DNA of 64,000 nucleotides from Branchiostoma belcheri. Lineage: Eukaryota > Chordata > Leptocardii > Amphioxiformes > Branchiostomatidae. Below, piece after piece: positions 45,262 through 56,600 of the stretch. The DNA is taken from the NCBI RefSeq assembly GCF_001625305.1, contig NW_017803921.1, positions 1,374,045-1,438,044 on the forward strand, in the 5' to 3' direction. The stretch's first letter is position 1, and the number at the start of each line of letters is the position of its first letter. Below the pieces are notes generated by a model, which was not told the DNA's origin, did not search any database, and saw only the letters and a program-made list of their open reading frames with translations. Both the position numbers and the translations under genes were made by a program.

Positions 45262-45335
45262 AGTGGTCTAGTGGTTAGCAAATCCCAAATCCACCATAGT
45301 ATCACATGTTAGGGTTGATGGAATCCCGGTGTAAG
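45262..45335 (+). mobile_element. tRNA-like SINE relic (plus strand)
   Basis: GTGGTCTAGTGGTTAGCAAA resembles a tRNA D-arm/A box, followed about 35 bases later by a damaged B box (GTTAGGGTTGATGGAATCCC). It is too degraded for a functional tRNA. Confidence 0.4.
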
Positions 45336-48300
45336 TACCAATGTCTTTTAGAACCTGCAAATATGATGTACAAGCTACTAGTCAGAGGAAACTTTAGTCT
45401 TGTTGGGACTGCATGAAACTACGTAAGTATATTGTCACACTTTTTAATCCGAGTAGTCTCGCCTTCTTACCCCTTTGACACCCCAGTCTTCTGGCAATCT
45501 GTGTAGTTGACCAAACCTCTTCAGTTGGTTTCATTCGACAATGGACAGTACTGGGGGTGCTTAATGTTATTTCTCCTTCTTTCTCTTAACTTCAAAGTTG
45601 AATCTTACTACTTTTATTTCAGTGGTATCTATTCTACTTACAGTGGCACGCTAAAAACTTCGATCCATCGCTTATCGGTAAGCAAGTAAAATACGGCTTG
45701 GCCTGTCCGGCGGCCAGACCGGTAAAACGACTAGAACTGGGAGGTAGGCGTGTAATGTGCGCGGGGAAGGCGGCGCGGTGCGGTGCGGTGGGAAACGAGC
45801 AATCTATGAGCAGATGTTTGGCAATTAGCGCAATGGAGCCTTTCTTCCTGTCTGGGTCCCTGTAGACCTCCCGTTTCCGCCACGGTCTGCGGTGCCTGTG
45901 TTCTCATCAGTCGGTACAGACGGAAATGAAATAATGATCGTCACCCTTTACTGACCCTTCCTCTGTACCACAGGTGTGGAGACTCAAGTAGAATATCTAT
46001 TAGTATTCAATATATTATAGTATTACTATTGACGCTGCATGGCGCAAACAATGTTATTCTTTCATATCCCGTCTGTACAAGTCCTCAAACAACATTATCT
46101 AATCTGTTCTCAAGTCCGATGTAATATTCCGCAACAGATTCTTCCGCAATATCTGGGCCCGTCTGTACTTATAGACATATTTTTTACTATTATTAGAATG
46201 TGTATTTTTATCTATATGTTTTATATGGGCGGGTCATGCCTGGAATAAAGAAAAAACGTCAAAGAAACATGACCCTGTGAAAAAAGCCGGCCTTTGAAAT
46301 TTCTTGGATTAGTAGAACCTGTCTAGCTGCCTTAGATAATGGTTAATACAGTACATCCAAACTAACTCTTTAATTGATGTTTTAATTGAATTTTCTCCTG
46401 TTGCTAAGCTACAATGCCCAGCACATCTCAATCCTGAAATTACAAAAGTACTCAGGGCTGCGAAAGGCAAAAGGAATGGCGCACACGGTGGGTTATGTAG
46501 CTTACTGCCTGTACAGTCTGTCTTGTTTCTCGCTATTTACCCTTTGCTATAGTTGATCTCCACTGGCGTCAAGTTTACTGATAAAGAAATGTCATTGACC
46601 GCCACAAGTGTCTGCGGTCTATAATAACTCCGTATATTGCCCGTGTCTGCACATGTTGCCACGACGGAGATGACCAGACTGAAAAACACATGATGAGCAA
46701 TAACATCGGCATCTATATCATCTTGGAATCATCTCGTGGCGTAACGTACAGATTCTGTACCTGAAGATAGTAAGTACACACGGCGTAAAGAACCATGCAG
46801 TTTTCCTGGGACTGGTTCCAACAAACCTGGTTGCCTGGAAGCAGAATTGCCAACAGCTACAATACAGCAAGCTGCGTCTTACATATTTCAAAACATTTGG
46901 AGACACTTTCGTAAAATCGAAGTTGATGGTATCGTGCTGACAAGATATGAATCAGCGAAGGTCACGGTTTCTTCCGGCTTTACTATAGATCCTTTCAAAA
47001 TTAAGTCCGATCTCCAATTTCCTTTCTAACTTTCTTCTCTCGCCTGGAGTTATCTTTTTCGCCGAAGTGAAATGTCACTTCAATCTTTCCTGTCGCGACA
47101 CGAAAATCAGGGATAGCAACAGCCGATTGCTTCTGAGACATCCCGATGGAAACTCTTCCCTCCACAAAGTCTGCAAATTAAATACGGGCATTACGAATGG
47201 CCAGGGGCCGGGATGTTTCAGTAAATTAGTGTTTATTAGCGATCGATATCCGGTCGTATATTTCTGCTACTGTCGGCGCTAAAGCTAAATTGATTTGTAT
47301 CCCCGGTGAAAAGGCACGGGCCAAAATCTTTAATAAGAATCACTTCTGTTTTGTTTGTACTCTGTCTCAAACACTGGACCGATCACGCCTCATTTACTAA
47401 ATATATATTCAACATGAACACTAACTTAATGTGTTATACCATATTGCAAAGCATCTTAAATACGCAGTTAAGAAGACGAATTATTCGGACAAGTTATATA
47501 TGTAGATATGCGTATCTGTTATAATGTATATCTCAAAGCGTTTCTTAACGTGCTATTCATTTTCTGGATAGATATGCTAATACATGATAAGAAGAACTTT
47601 AGAGGAGCATCACAGGTTTTTGCTGGCAACCCCAGATTAGGTCACGGTCACCTGAAGTTTGCAGCACCCCAAATATACAATTATATAAGATATTTTACAT
47701 ATATTTAGCTCTATCGTAAATACTAATGTTAAAATATCAAGCTAGCGCACCGTCTTTCTTGGTAAATCTACCACCCATGGGAACATATCCACGTACAATG
47801 ACTAATGTATTCCGCCGCCACCACAAAAGTCAATATCGCATATTTCAAGATTTCAGGATTCTGCCAAACACCGAATCAGCCTGCACACACCCTAGCCACG
47901 GTTTCACAAGACGAATGTGTTGAAAAATGTGCTCCATAGATAATCGTAATTCACAGGCTTATGTAAATGCCACAGACATATTTCTTCATACATGCCCCAT
48001 TGGTGACGGATTTTCCCTTTCCAAGGTGCTGAAATTATTACTGTTATTTCCAATGACAACAAAGTAGCAATGATAGATACACTTACAAATACGTTGAAAG
48101 TACAAGCTTTTGTATCATGTTTGCATGAGTTTTTCATCGTATCCCTTTGCCTGTGTATTTGGTGACAGCTAACCCCGTCATAGTACCGGGCGTGGCTGTG
48201 TGAGGGAAACGGTGCTGTAAATTGAAACATCGTGACGTTTTTATGTTTATACTATGGCTCCTTGCATAATGTCAAGAAACTAGAAGTTAAAAGTCAGCAA

Positions 48301-49294
48301 ACACATTAAAAAGCATCATTCCTTTTACCTCACACGGAAGAGAAATATGGGGAAAGATGGTGCGGGGATTGGGACACAATTTAGATGGGTACAGGCTCGA
48401 AAGGCCACCGGTTTTATAGATTGCGGGACGCTATTATTTGGCGAGAGAGCATCCTTCTCCCTATCGGTATAACTTCCCGCTGGAACACATCCATCATCGT
48501 ACTGACGGAAATGTAGCGGCGGGAGATGTGCTTGCTACGTTTTTGGATTTCATAAAAGCTTCATATTTTAACTTTAAAAATCAATTATTCTCCGTCTTAC
48601 GATGCGGTTTCCTCTATGTAGGTTTCACGGATTATTTAGGTTTTCAAACATATCTTTTAATAGATTTTAAAGGCGGAAATGATTGAAATCGAACATAAAT
48701 ATTGTTATTGAGTTACATAGGGCTATAGAAAGCATTGTGAGAACGATACCGCGACAGAAATACCCACAAGAAAACACGATGTGCATCATGTGTTTCAGCC
48801 ACGGATATCACATTCACCTAAAATCCCAACGTTTTACACAGGTAGAAGCAGATTATGCACTGCATACGTAGCTGCATTGTTACGCCTGGTGCAATCTCCC
48901 CCTGACACAACCACACAACGCACCAGCTCAAATTAAGTCCCCAGGGCACCCCTGATTAGGAATGGACTCGCCCGCAGGCTGTATCATTTTTAGCGACACG
49001 TCGTCTCCAGTCGTCCCGGTCTTTAGTATCGTTCACTGGGGCTTCAGCTCACAGCTTGGCGCCCGGGATAACCATCGTTCTTGTAATCCTAACGACATGA
49101 ACGGAAAGTAGAGGAGTAATATTACACACAAATCTCGCCACGAACGGCAGAGAGCCAACGGTCTGCAATTTACATGTCTCACGCGGTGAAATATGTTCTT
49201 ATCGTCTAGGGAAGGAACCTTGGCGGACAGACAACGGATGACTCTTCCTATCGGCGCCGATCCCTGGGACTAGCCACGCCGGTGAGCAGGCACG

Positions 49295-49424
49295 ATGACA
49301 CCGCTGCGGTCTCCCGTGGGACCTGACATGTCGGCGGCGAGGTGGACCGTTATCGTGTCGTGTGTTCTCATGTTGGTGAGCCTGGATGGGGGAACAGCCG
49401 TCGGAGCCTCGAGGAACAGTCCAG
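49295..49424 (+). CDS. First coding exon of a secreted or membrane protein (signal peptide)
   Basis: ATG 49295 is preceded by an in-frame TGA at 49283-49285, so the start lies here; a second in-frame ATG at 49328 gives a more typical signal peptide. The hydrophobic core WTVIVSCVLMLVSL is followed by DGGTAVGASRNSP, with probable cleavage near AVGA. The donor CCAG|GTGAGT is near consensus and leaves one base (phase 1), common in extracellular proteins. The next compatible exon is at 62868, after a ~13.4 kb intron. The surrounding DNA is gene-poor. I do not recognise the family from the signal peptide alone. Confidence 0.65.
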
Positions 49425-50823
49425 GTGAGTTAATGGCAATGTTATTTTGCTAGGATTTCCATGAGGCTGGTGTGGTTTAAAATGGCTTTGGACAGAACGG
49501 TGTCATTCTCATTTGAAATAGTCATTAACGTAACTTTTACTATGGATATATCAGATAAAAAGCGGCAGCCTCACATGAATGCGTGTTTTGAAGTAGGAAG
49601 AAGTAAACGGCGAAGGAGGACAACAAATTATTAGTCGTACCTACATGTACCAAAGGAATAATGAAAATGATGATGATTATAAGAGTAAAATATTATATAT
49701 TTGGTCATTCACAGATTCCAAAATAGTCGCGCTCGTTCCATACATTGTCCCAAAATAACAACGTAGCCCCCTTGATGTGATTTTGTCCAGAAATGGCTTG
49801 GAAGCATTTTGCTCGCCATCTGCAATGCTAGCCACGGCAGTGTTCACCCCATAGTTCATCTAATATCAATATTCGCGACTGACCTTTATTTTGAGTGGCC
49901 CTGCGGTGGAACGCCAACATTGCCCGGCTTATAGGGGTGTCCGTGCCAAATGAAGGCGACGCCGGGAACGCGGTTTTACTTTTCCCGTCACGTAGCCGAG
50001 GTTTCCCGCAGGAAGCGGCGGCTTTAGCCGGGATGGGCACGTCGTTTGTCACCGCCAAGAGACTTTTCCTTCAACGGCAGACGCTTTATTGCTCGTCGTT
50101 ATGGGTGATTCATTAATACAACTTATTGTGTGGATTAGGTGTTCGGCTCGCATCAGAATGATGGTAAAAACAACTTGGGATTCACGTAGAAGAAAACACA
50201 GACTTACGCTATATTGTGTGAAGAAAACACAACACGCCACACCAAGGACATTTTATGATACTTGGTTATAAAGAAAACGTCTTACTTTATGCGAACCGGC
50301 TACACGCCGTGTAGGCTTTAGAGTGGGCCAGCAGTCTTATGATTGCGTTGTGTAATGTCCGAGTTGGAGTCGGTGAACTTACAGTGTGTGGCTATATTGG
50401 CGCTTATATATTCTTTTGACGGCAATATGCTGCTTTCATCCAATTAGCTCGTCTACACACAAATATAGGTAACATAATATTGGTTTATTATCATAACAAG
50501 ACGAGTAAGACAGCATGAGCCTGCCCCAGGATATCTTTGCCGTTCCCATTATAGAATCGGGACCGGTATGGAAGGGATTCCAATTAGGATCAAAACTAGG
50601 ATCCAATATCTAGTAGTTAAAGTTTATGGATAGCTTTGCGTTAATGTCCGTACCCAGAACATAAAAGGAAACGGCCCAGAAGCGTGCTGTAAGTACCTGG
50701 CGGCGTGAAAAGTGATGCGGGTCAGGAGCAGGGCAGGTCGCGGCGGACATCGCTGTCACTTACCGTGTCCGCCGGGAGAGGCAGCGGGCCGGAGACCAGG
50801 CCTGTACGGGCCCGCGGTCACGT

Positions 50824-50950
50824 AAAGCCGCTGTCCCACGTAGCCAAATATGGCCTCCCAAACACTGCCGAACTTCTCCCAACCGTGCATGGTCAGGAGT
50901 AGGTCGGGAGCAAGATCGGCTGTGGTTGTCTGGTGTTCGGCGAGGTCGGC
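50824..50950 (+). repeat. Diverged interspersed element, copy 2
   Basis: AAAGCCGCTGTCCCACGTAG CCAAATATGGCCTC ... GAGCAAGATCGGCTGTGGTT aligns with 28491-28610. The short open frames through it are by-products. Confidence 0.55.
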
Positions 50951-51319
50951 TACTATCATACGCAACCCGCCATACTTCAGAACAGTCAGGCTATCCTATC
51001 ATGATAGCGTTTGGCTATTTCGGCGACCTTGGTATCGTATCAACTGTTGAACAGGACGCAGCGACTAAATACTGCAAGGGTCCAACGCCATAGAACAGCA
51101 ACAACGGCAGTCAGGACAACTGGCAACGGACCAGCAATACGCGATTGTGTGCCTCAAGTTCTGGACTTAAGCCAGATGAGGACACATACTGGGTGCATCA
51201 GGACACTGACAGTCATCTTCGACTGAGAAGAACCACTAAGGGTATCATGTCAGCATGGTCAATAGAGAAATAGAGATAACATCACCTTCCCAAAACTAAC
51301 CCAGACGCATGTCCGCATG

Positions 51320-51442
51320 ATGCTGAGGTCCCAGTTCCACGCCCGGGCCCGGCCGGGGTAAATATTCATGATATGAATTGTTTATTTTTCGTTCACGTAA
51401 ACAACCAGGCCGGGCCCCGGCTTGAAAATGTGACCTCAGCAT
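51320..51442. mobile_element. TIR element (MITE-like), copy C, internally deleted
   Basis: ATGCTGAGGTC at 51320-51330 is the exact complement of 51432-51442. Inside, GCCCGGGCCCGGCCGGGG pairs with GGCCGGGCCCCGGCTTG. TTGTTTATTTTTCGTTCACG is shared with copy A. At 123 bases it lacks much of the core of the other copies. Confidence 0.8.
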
Positions 51443-52864
51443 GATCAGATCTACAGCCAGTAAAACAGCAGGTCCGACTGTGACGTACTGGGACTAACAC
51501 AGGAAAGGCTGACGTATACAGAAGATTTCACAAATCGGAATATCTCCGTGAAGTTTCCCGCGGTGGTTGTAATAGCTTCAGGCGCCGTGACTGATGAAGA
51601 TATATGCGCCAAGCGCTACAGCAGTAAGGGGCTGACGGCGGCTTCCAACGTCTCGCTTATAATCTGACTATAAAGCCCTGTTGCAAATCGGCGTAACACA
51701 CCAGGTACAGTAATATATTTCATATATCTGGGAAACCAGTTCTTTTAATGGAGATTTATTGACAATGTGATGCACAAAGAGTTACTTAAACAAGGTGTGA
51801 CTGAGCCTTGTTTGAGTATTCATGTTAGATCAGCGATATATCTTTATAAAACTCCAGTAGGAATTCATCAATGTCTATGATCCGGGTCCATGAACCAATG
51901 TATACTTTACTCGAAACAAGTTAGAGTTGCTTTCAATAGACACGGACTAGAACCAAAAACACGTCCATCTACAATAACGTCATTTAAGTTTTGGAGTACG
52001 GGCAACCGTGGTATTAGGTATAATGTAGGCATTTGTATGGGTGTTACTCTTCTAGTAGACCTACCCACCACGTGGTAATTATATATCCTTAAACGTCATG
52101 TGAATAAGCGTACCAAAAGCACTCTGAATAGCATATACACCAGTACCGCAATCTGCCGCGCCGTCTGCTTTAGATACATGTGTAGTAACACTTTCCTACC
52201 CGGTAGTCTATTTCTGCAATCTGTAAGAATAATCGTGCCCTAACCAAAGAAACAGCAACCGCTACATCAAAGCTGTCTGCCGCCTTCTACTTGCGAAGCC
52301 CGCGCGGTAACACCTTCGCAGCCGCCTGGAATCCCGTCAAGTGCCGCCCCCACACACCTGTGATCCCGGGGATTCTACTTCAAACACGGCAGGGCATTTG
52401 TGGGGATCAAACACTCCCACCGTACATTTCCAGGGGTATACACTCTAGCGAGTACTTTGTACATGATAATTCATCATCTCACAAACTGGGGACGGATAAA
52501 ACGTGCATGTATTTAGTCTATCGTTAGTTTCTACCAGAAATAGAAATAAACTAGTAGAAATTGACAAACTAGGCTGCATGATTTACGAGTGAAGTAAGCC
52601 AGGTAATGAGTTCCTTTGGTTGCACATACATGTTTGTAAGTTTTTGGTCGTCATCTATTTTTTCAACCAAACCAAAACGTAGCTATAGAGACTAATCTAG
52701 CTTATTACAAAGCTGTTATTTTACTCACTGTTACAATAGGATTTTACTTTCTGGTGAGTATTTTAAGTGAGCGTTTCTTACATATTTTACACGTACAAGA
52801 AAATTGAGTCAGTCACAGCCTAAAGAGTCATCGTAAAGAAGGCGGCCTTCTTATGGGAATCCTG

Positions 52865-52930
52865 TGAGCACCACCACCTGAGATTTGAACTTTTTACTCT
52901 GGTTCAGAGATTTGACCACTTGCCACGTGG
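52865..52930 (-). mobile_element. tRNA-like SINE relic (minus strand)
   Basis: The minus strand reads CCACGTGGCAAGTGGTCAAA and AGTTCAAATCTCAGG, resembling degraded A and B boxes. Confidence 0.35.
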
Positions 52931-53579
52931 TCTCTACCTTCAAGGAGATGTTAGGAGTTAGAAGCCGTTTCATGACACTTGTCTTTATCAAGCATTAGGT
53001 TTACTCTCTTGCCTTGTGGGACATTCCTTAATGTGGCTTCACGCGCACCGCGGATTTTCAAAAGATCTCGTGTAGTCATTTCAGACTCTGCCTACCTGAA
53101 CGCTGAAGCAATTAAACTTTACAAACCGTCTCAGACTGCGAATCGATTCCACCATTAAACCAATGGCGTGAACGCAGTTTTTGTGCCTCTATAAACGTAC
53201 TGAATCTAGCTGGTGCTGCGGGAGTGTGAAGTTCGTGCTGCGTGGCTGTCTGTGGATTTTCTACAGGCACGGATAGGTGATTGCATCACCCACACTTTCA
53301 TTACACCCGGATCTTTGGAGACGACAAATGGCAAAGGAAATATATGTGGATGTGGTTTAGCTTACAAAAAACAAAATACTTGACAATGAGCACTGATGGT
53401 ACGTGTATGAGTTCTCTCCGGGGGTTTTATGTTCTAGCAAAATTCACCTGATCTTCGGACAGGTACCATCAAAGATAGGGCTAGGGATTTGGTTGCAATG
53501 TCCCGCAACCAAAAGCCAACTATATAAGGTCTACAACCCACTCAAGTAGAGTTCAAGGTGGATGCCTGGTATCAGTCGG

Positions 53580-53645
53580 GATTTGAATTCTCAACCTCTA
53601 TCTAGTTCAAAAGCAGCATGACAAGAGCATCTAGCACATTCACGT
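53580..53645 (-). mobile_element. tRNA-like SINE relic (minus strand)
   Basis: The minus strand has GTGCTAGATGCTCTTG and GAATTCAAATCCCGACTGAT, the latter close to a B box. It is weaker than the other relics. Confidence 0.35.
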
Positions 53646-56600
53646 AACAGCTAAGTGGTATATGTCAGTCAATCATAGTAATTAACTTTTCTTGTCAGGG
53701 ATCCTAAGTAATAAGATTTTAATAAAAACAAAATGCAACAAAATTTCGAGCACGGCCGTGACCCGTCTGCTAATCTTACCGAAAACCAAACTTCCAAGCG
53801 TGTCTATATTTCATGCTCCACCGTCTATGTTTACTTCGTGAACTAACGAAGGTCTAGGTACCGCTCATAAACCACCGTACTCCGCAGCTCCCGGTGACAA
53901 GCAATATCAGTCGGAACTCTTTCATCAAAGCTCATTACAACCTCGTGGCAGATTGTGGCCCATCAGTCAAACATCGCTGGATTGCATACAAATTGGCTCA
54001 TTTCCGACCTGCTTTATTACAAATCTCCGCACTTCTTTGGTACGTAAAGCCGTGAAGGTTCTCCCTGGATGCTTGAAGCTGTCACAACTGACTGGCAGAT
54101 TCTTTAGTAATATTAATGGGTAGAAACGGATCGACCTCACGTCAAGGAGGCTGTTGTCCGGTGGGAACATCTATAAGAAAAATTCCTGAATTGTGACAAA
54201 TTATACAATGTACCAAGATCATATTATATTTCGTTAAATGTTACTTATATCTTTACCATTGCATCTTAGATTACCTACGACTCCCACAGAAGACGAGAAG
54301 AATGCATGCAATACGCACCATTGTTGACCCAGATGTATTGTTATATTATAGCTAGTATCTAGCTTAGCATCTTCTGTTCATGGCTGCATACAGACAGTAC
54401 GTAGTCTGAATAAACATGAATAAGCTTGCCGAGTCCCAATAGCCAAATTACGAAGTTAATTAAGGGTTTTAACGACCACAAGCTCGGCTCATTTAATCAT
54501 CTATTCATTAAGACAGTCCTTGGGGAAACAAGTTTTGAATTTCAAAGATTTTGATCTGTTTATGACTAGATGGGATCGTTAAAATGTATAATTATTGTAA
54601 TTAAAGATCCTATAATTGGAAAATTCGTTTGACTTTATTACCAAACAAAATATTTAGTCGCCGTTATTTTCTTTTTGTAAGTTGATCAGTTGTTGCAAGA
54701 TCCATTTTCCCTGATAAATATTCCCTGGCTAAGTGCCCCATAACATGTCGTTCTAATTTACACGACATCTTACCTGATTCCATTACGGTGATGTATGTTT
54801 TCAGATGTTGTACATGGAGGAAATAATTGCAGTTATCCTGTAAGTGTTGGCAGGGGCAAGGTCTTCGTGTTTGCTGTAATTTTTGTAGCGGCTGAGTGGA
54901 TTACCTGCCGTAACTTTTGGCACTAATCTAATCTACTGCCGCATATGCGGATGTGAATCATACAAATCCCGTCGGCAGCAAATCAAATGTGCTGGTCATT
55001 GAACCTGAGGTTTTATCAAAGGTTCGAAGGTTCAATTTCAGCTTGCAGATTAGATGACATTCTGTGTAGGAATACTGCACAGCATATCAATATCCATGTA
55101 ACGTGAGTTAATGCAGTAAACGGATGAGGAATCTCTATGTGCGGTAAATTCTTTTTAACGATAACAGGAAACAACCTATTTACAAATTGCATTTCAACAT
55201 GTATAACGTCTATGTGTTGTCTTGGCTCTTGTATCCAGAGCTGTGCTTTATCCAGAATCACGTTCAGGCACGGGTCTGGCTACAACGACGCTCTGAGAAT
55301 GGGTTGTCTGGTCTCTAGTGGCCTTCAGTCATCAGAAGTCATAACACTGACACAAGGATTACTTTTACGACACCAGATCAATGGAAGCACAGGAGAGTGC
55401 GCAGTCTTATTTCTTTGGGGGATGAAGGGCTTATCTTGCGTGATAGACTCATCATCATGTGTCCACAGGTGGTCATTCCTGAGTATGGATCTTGCAGAGG
55501 GGTGATAATTGGACAGGGCCGTGTTAGCGTAGCCAGCGGTAGTTTGGTGGCCGGCAATCCCTTTTCTGGAGGGATGGAGAGTGGAAGTTATCCAACGCTA
55601 TTTTGACGATGATGATGAGGAGAATAAAGTTACTGCGAGCTGGCTGAAGTTAGTACTGTGTTTGAGGAGATCTGCAGCTTAAGCAGCCCACTATGATACT
55701 TTTTTTCAACCCTTGCCCTACTGTACATACAATACGTATACCTGTATATATGTGGGTCCTGTATATGTACGGATCGGGGGTATTTCTCCCATAAACGTGT
55801 CATACCGCAGCGAAACGCACGGAATGCCGAAAATTAATTGAAATGAAGAAGAATGCCAGCAGGACAAGTAGAGTTGGGGTGGAACATGGCAATTCTTTAA
55901 ACACCTCCGGTGGCGCACCATTCCTCACAAAAGGGCAGCCCTGCGACAGCATACTTACCGATGATTTACTGAAATATCCCATACGTTAAGGATTGCCTGA
56001 CGTGGACTGAATGCGATGGAAAAGACGCCCGTCACGTCGAGCAAGTCTTCATCCACGGGGCATTACCTTAATTAACCGCAAGCAATTAGAACTGGAAGAC
56101 GTATTACCACCTGTGTCGCCGTCGCCGCTGATAGATGAACGCCGCGGCGTAACTGCCGAGATCTGCACAGGCATCTTTAAGATTCGCGCGGGGCATGGTG
56201 AGACGCATTCGTCAAGATTAGCATTGCCTCGTTAGGCCTATAGCTACATCCATCCACGACAGGCCCGCGACTCGGGGGGATTAGCGAGTACTAACCAATC
56301 TCCTCCCACGGGGAGAACCTGTCGTTTAAACGTCTTCTTCGGCTCTTAAGATTGATGTCTCGATTTACCTAGGAAACTTTTCTTAAGAATCATTCCCCGG
56401 TCACTGGACTGTTTTGAGGGACTGTGGACATGACTGGATTGACGATTGCCGTAATTTCAAGTTCTGTTCTCGGCTACGATATTTTATCTCAATACAAGAA
56501 AACAAAATGTTAATTTTATTTGAAATACCCTTATCTTTTCCAAAGTGACCTAAACTTTGACGTAAAGTCGTTGTTTTTCTGATTTAATCTTTGACCAAAG

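Larger units (their letters stand above)
37182..49294. other. Non-coding stretch upstream of the signal-peptide gene
   Basis: No gene that I can support. A minus-strand open frame at 37829-38110 looks protein-like but has no splice or family support. GC-rich, ATTA-containing blocks at about 43890-43990, 45690-45780 and 48900-49100 are possible regulatory DNA. Repeats listed separately include those at 42387-42440 and 45262-45335. Confidence 0.35.

Noticed and set aside
50700..51240. Coding exons in a GC-rich patch
   Set aside because: Much of it aligns with the repeat at 28491-28610, so the open frames are repeat by-products.
55137..55606. Two overlapping plus-strand open frames of 70-120 codons
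   Set aside because: No recognisable domain, a non-coding-like mix of residues and no splice context.
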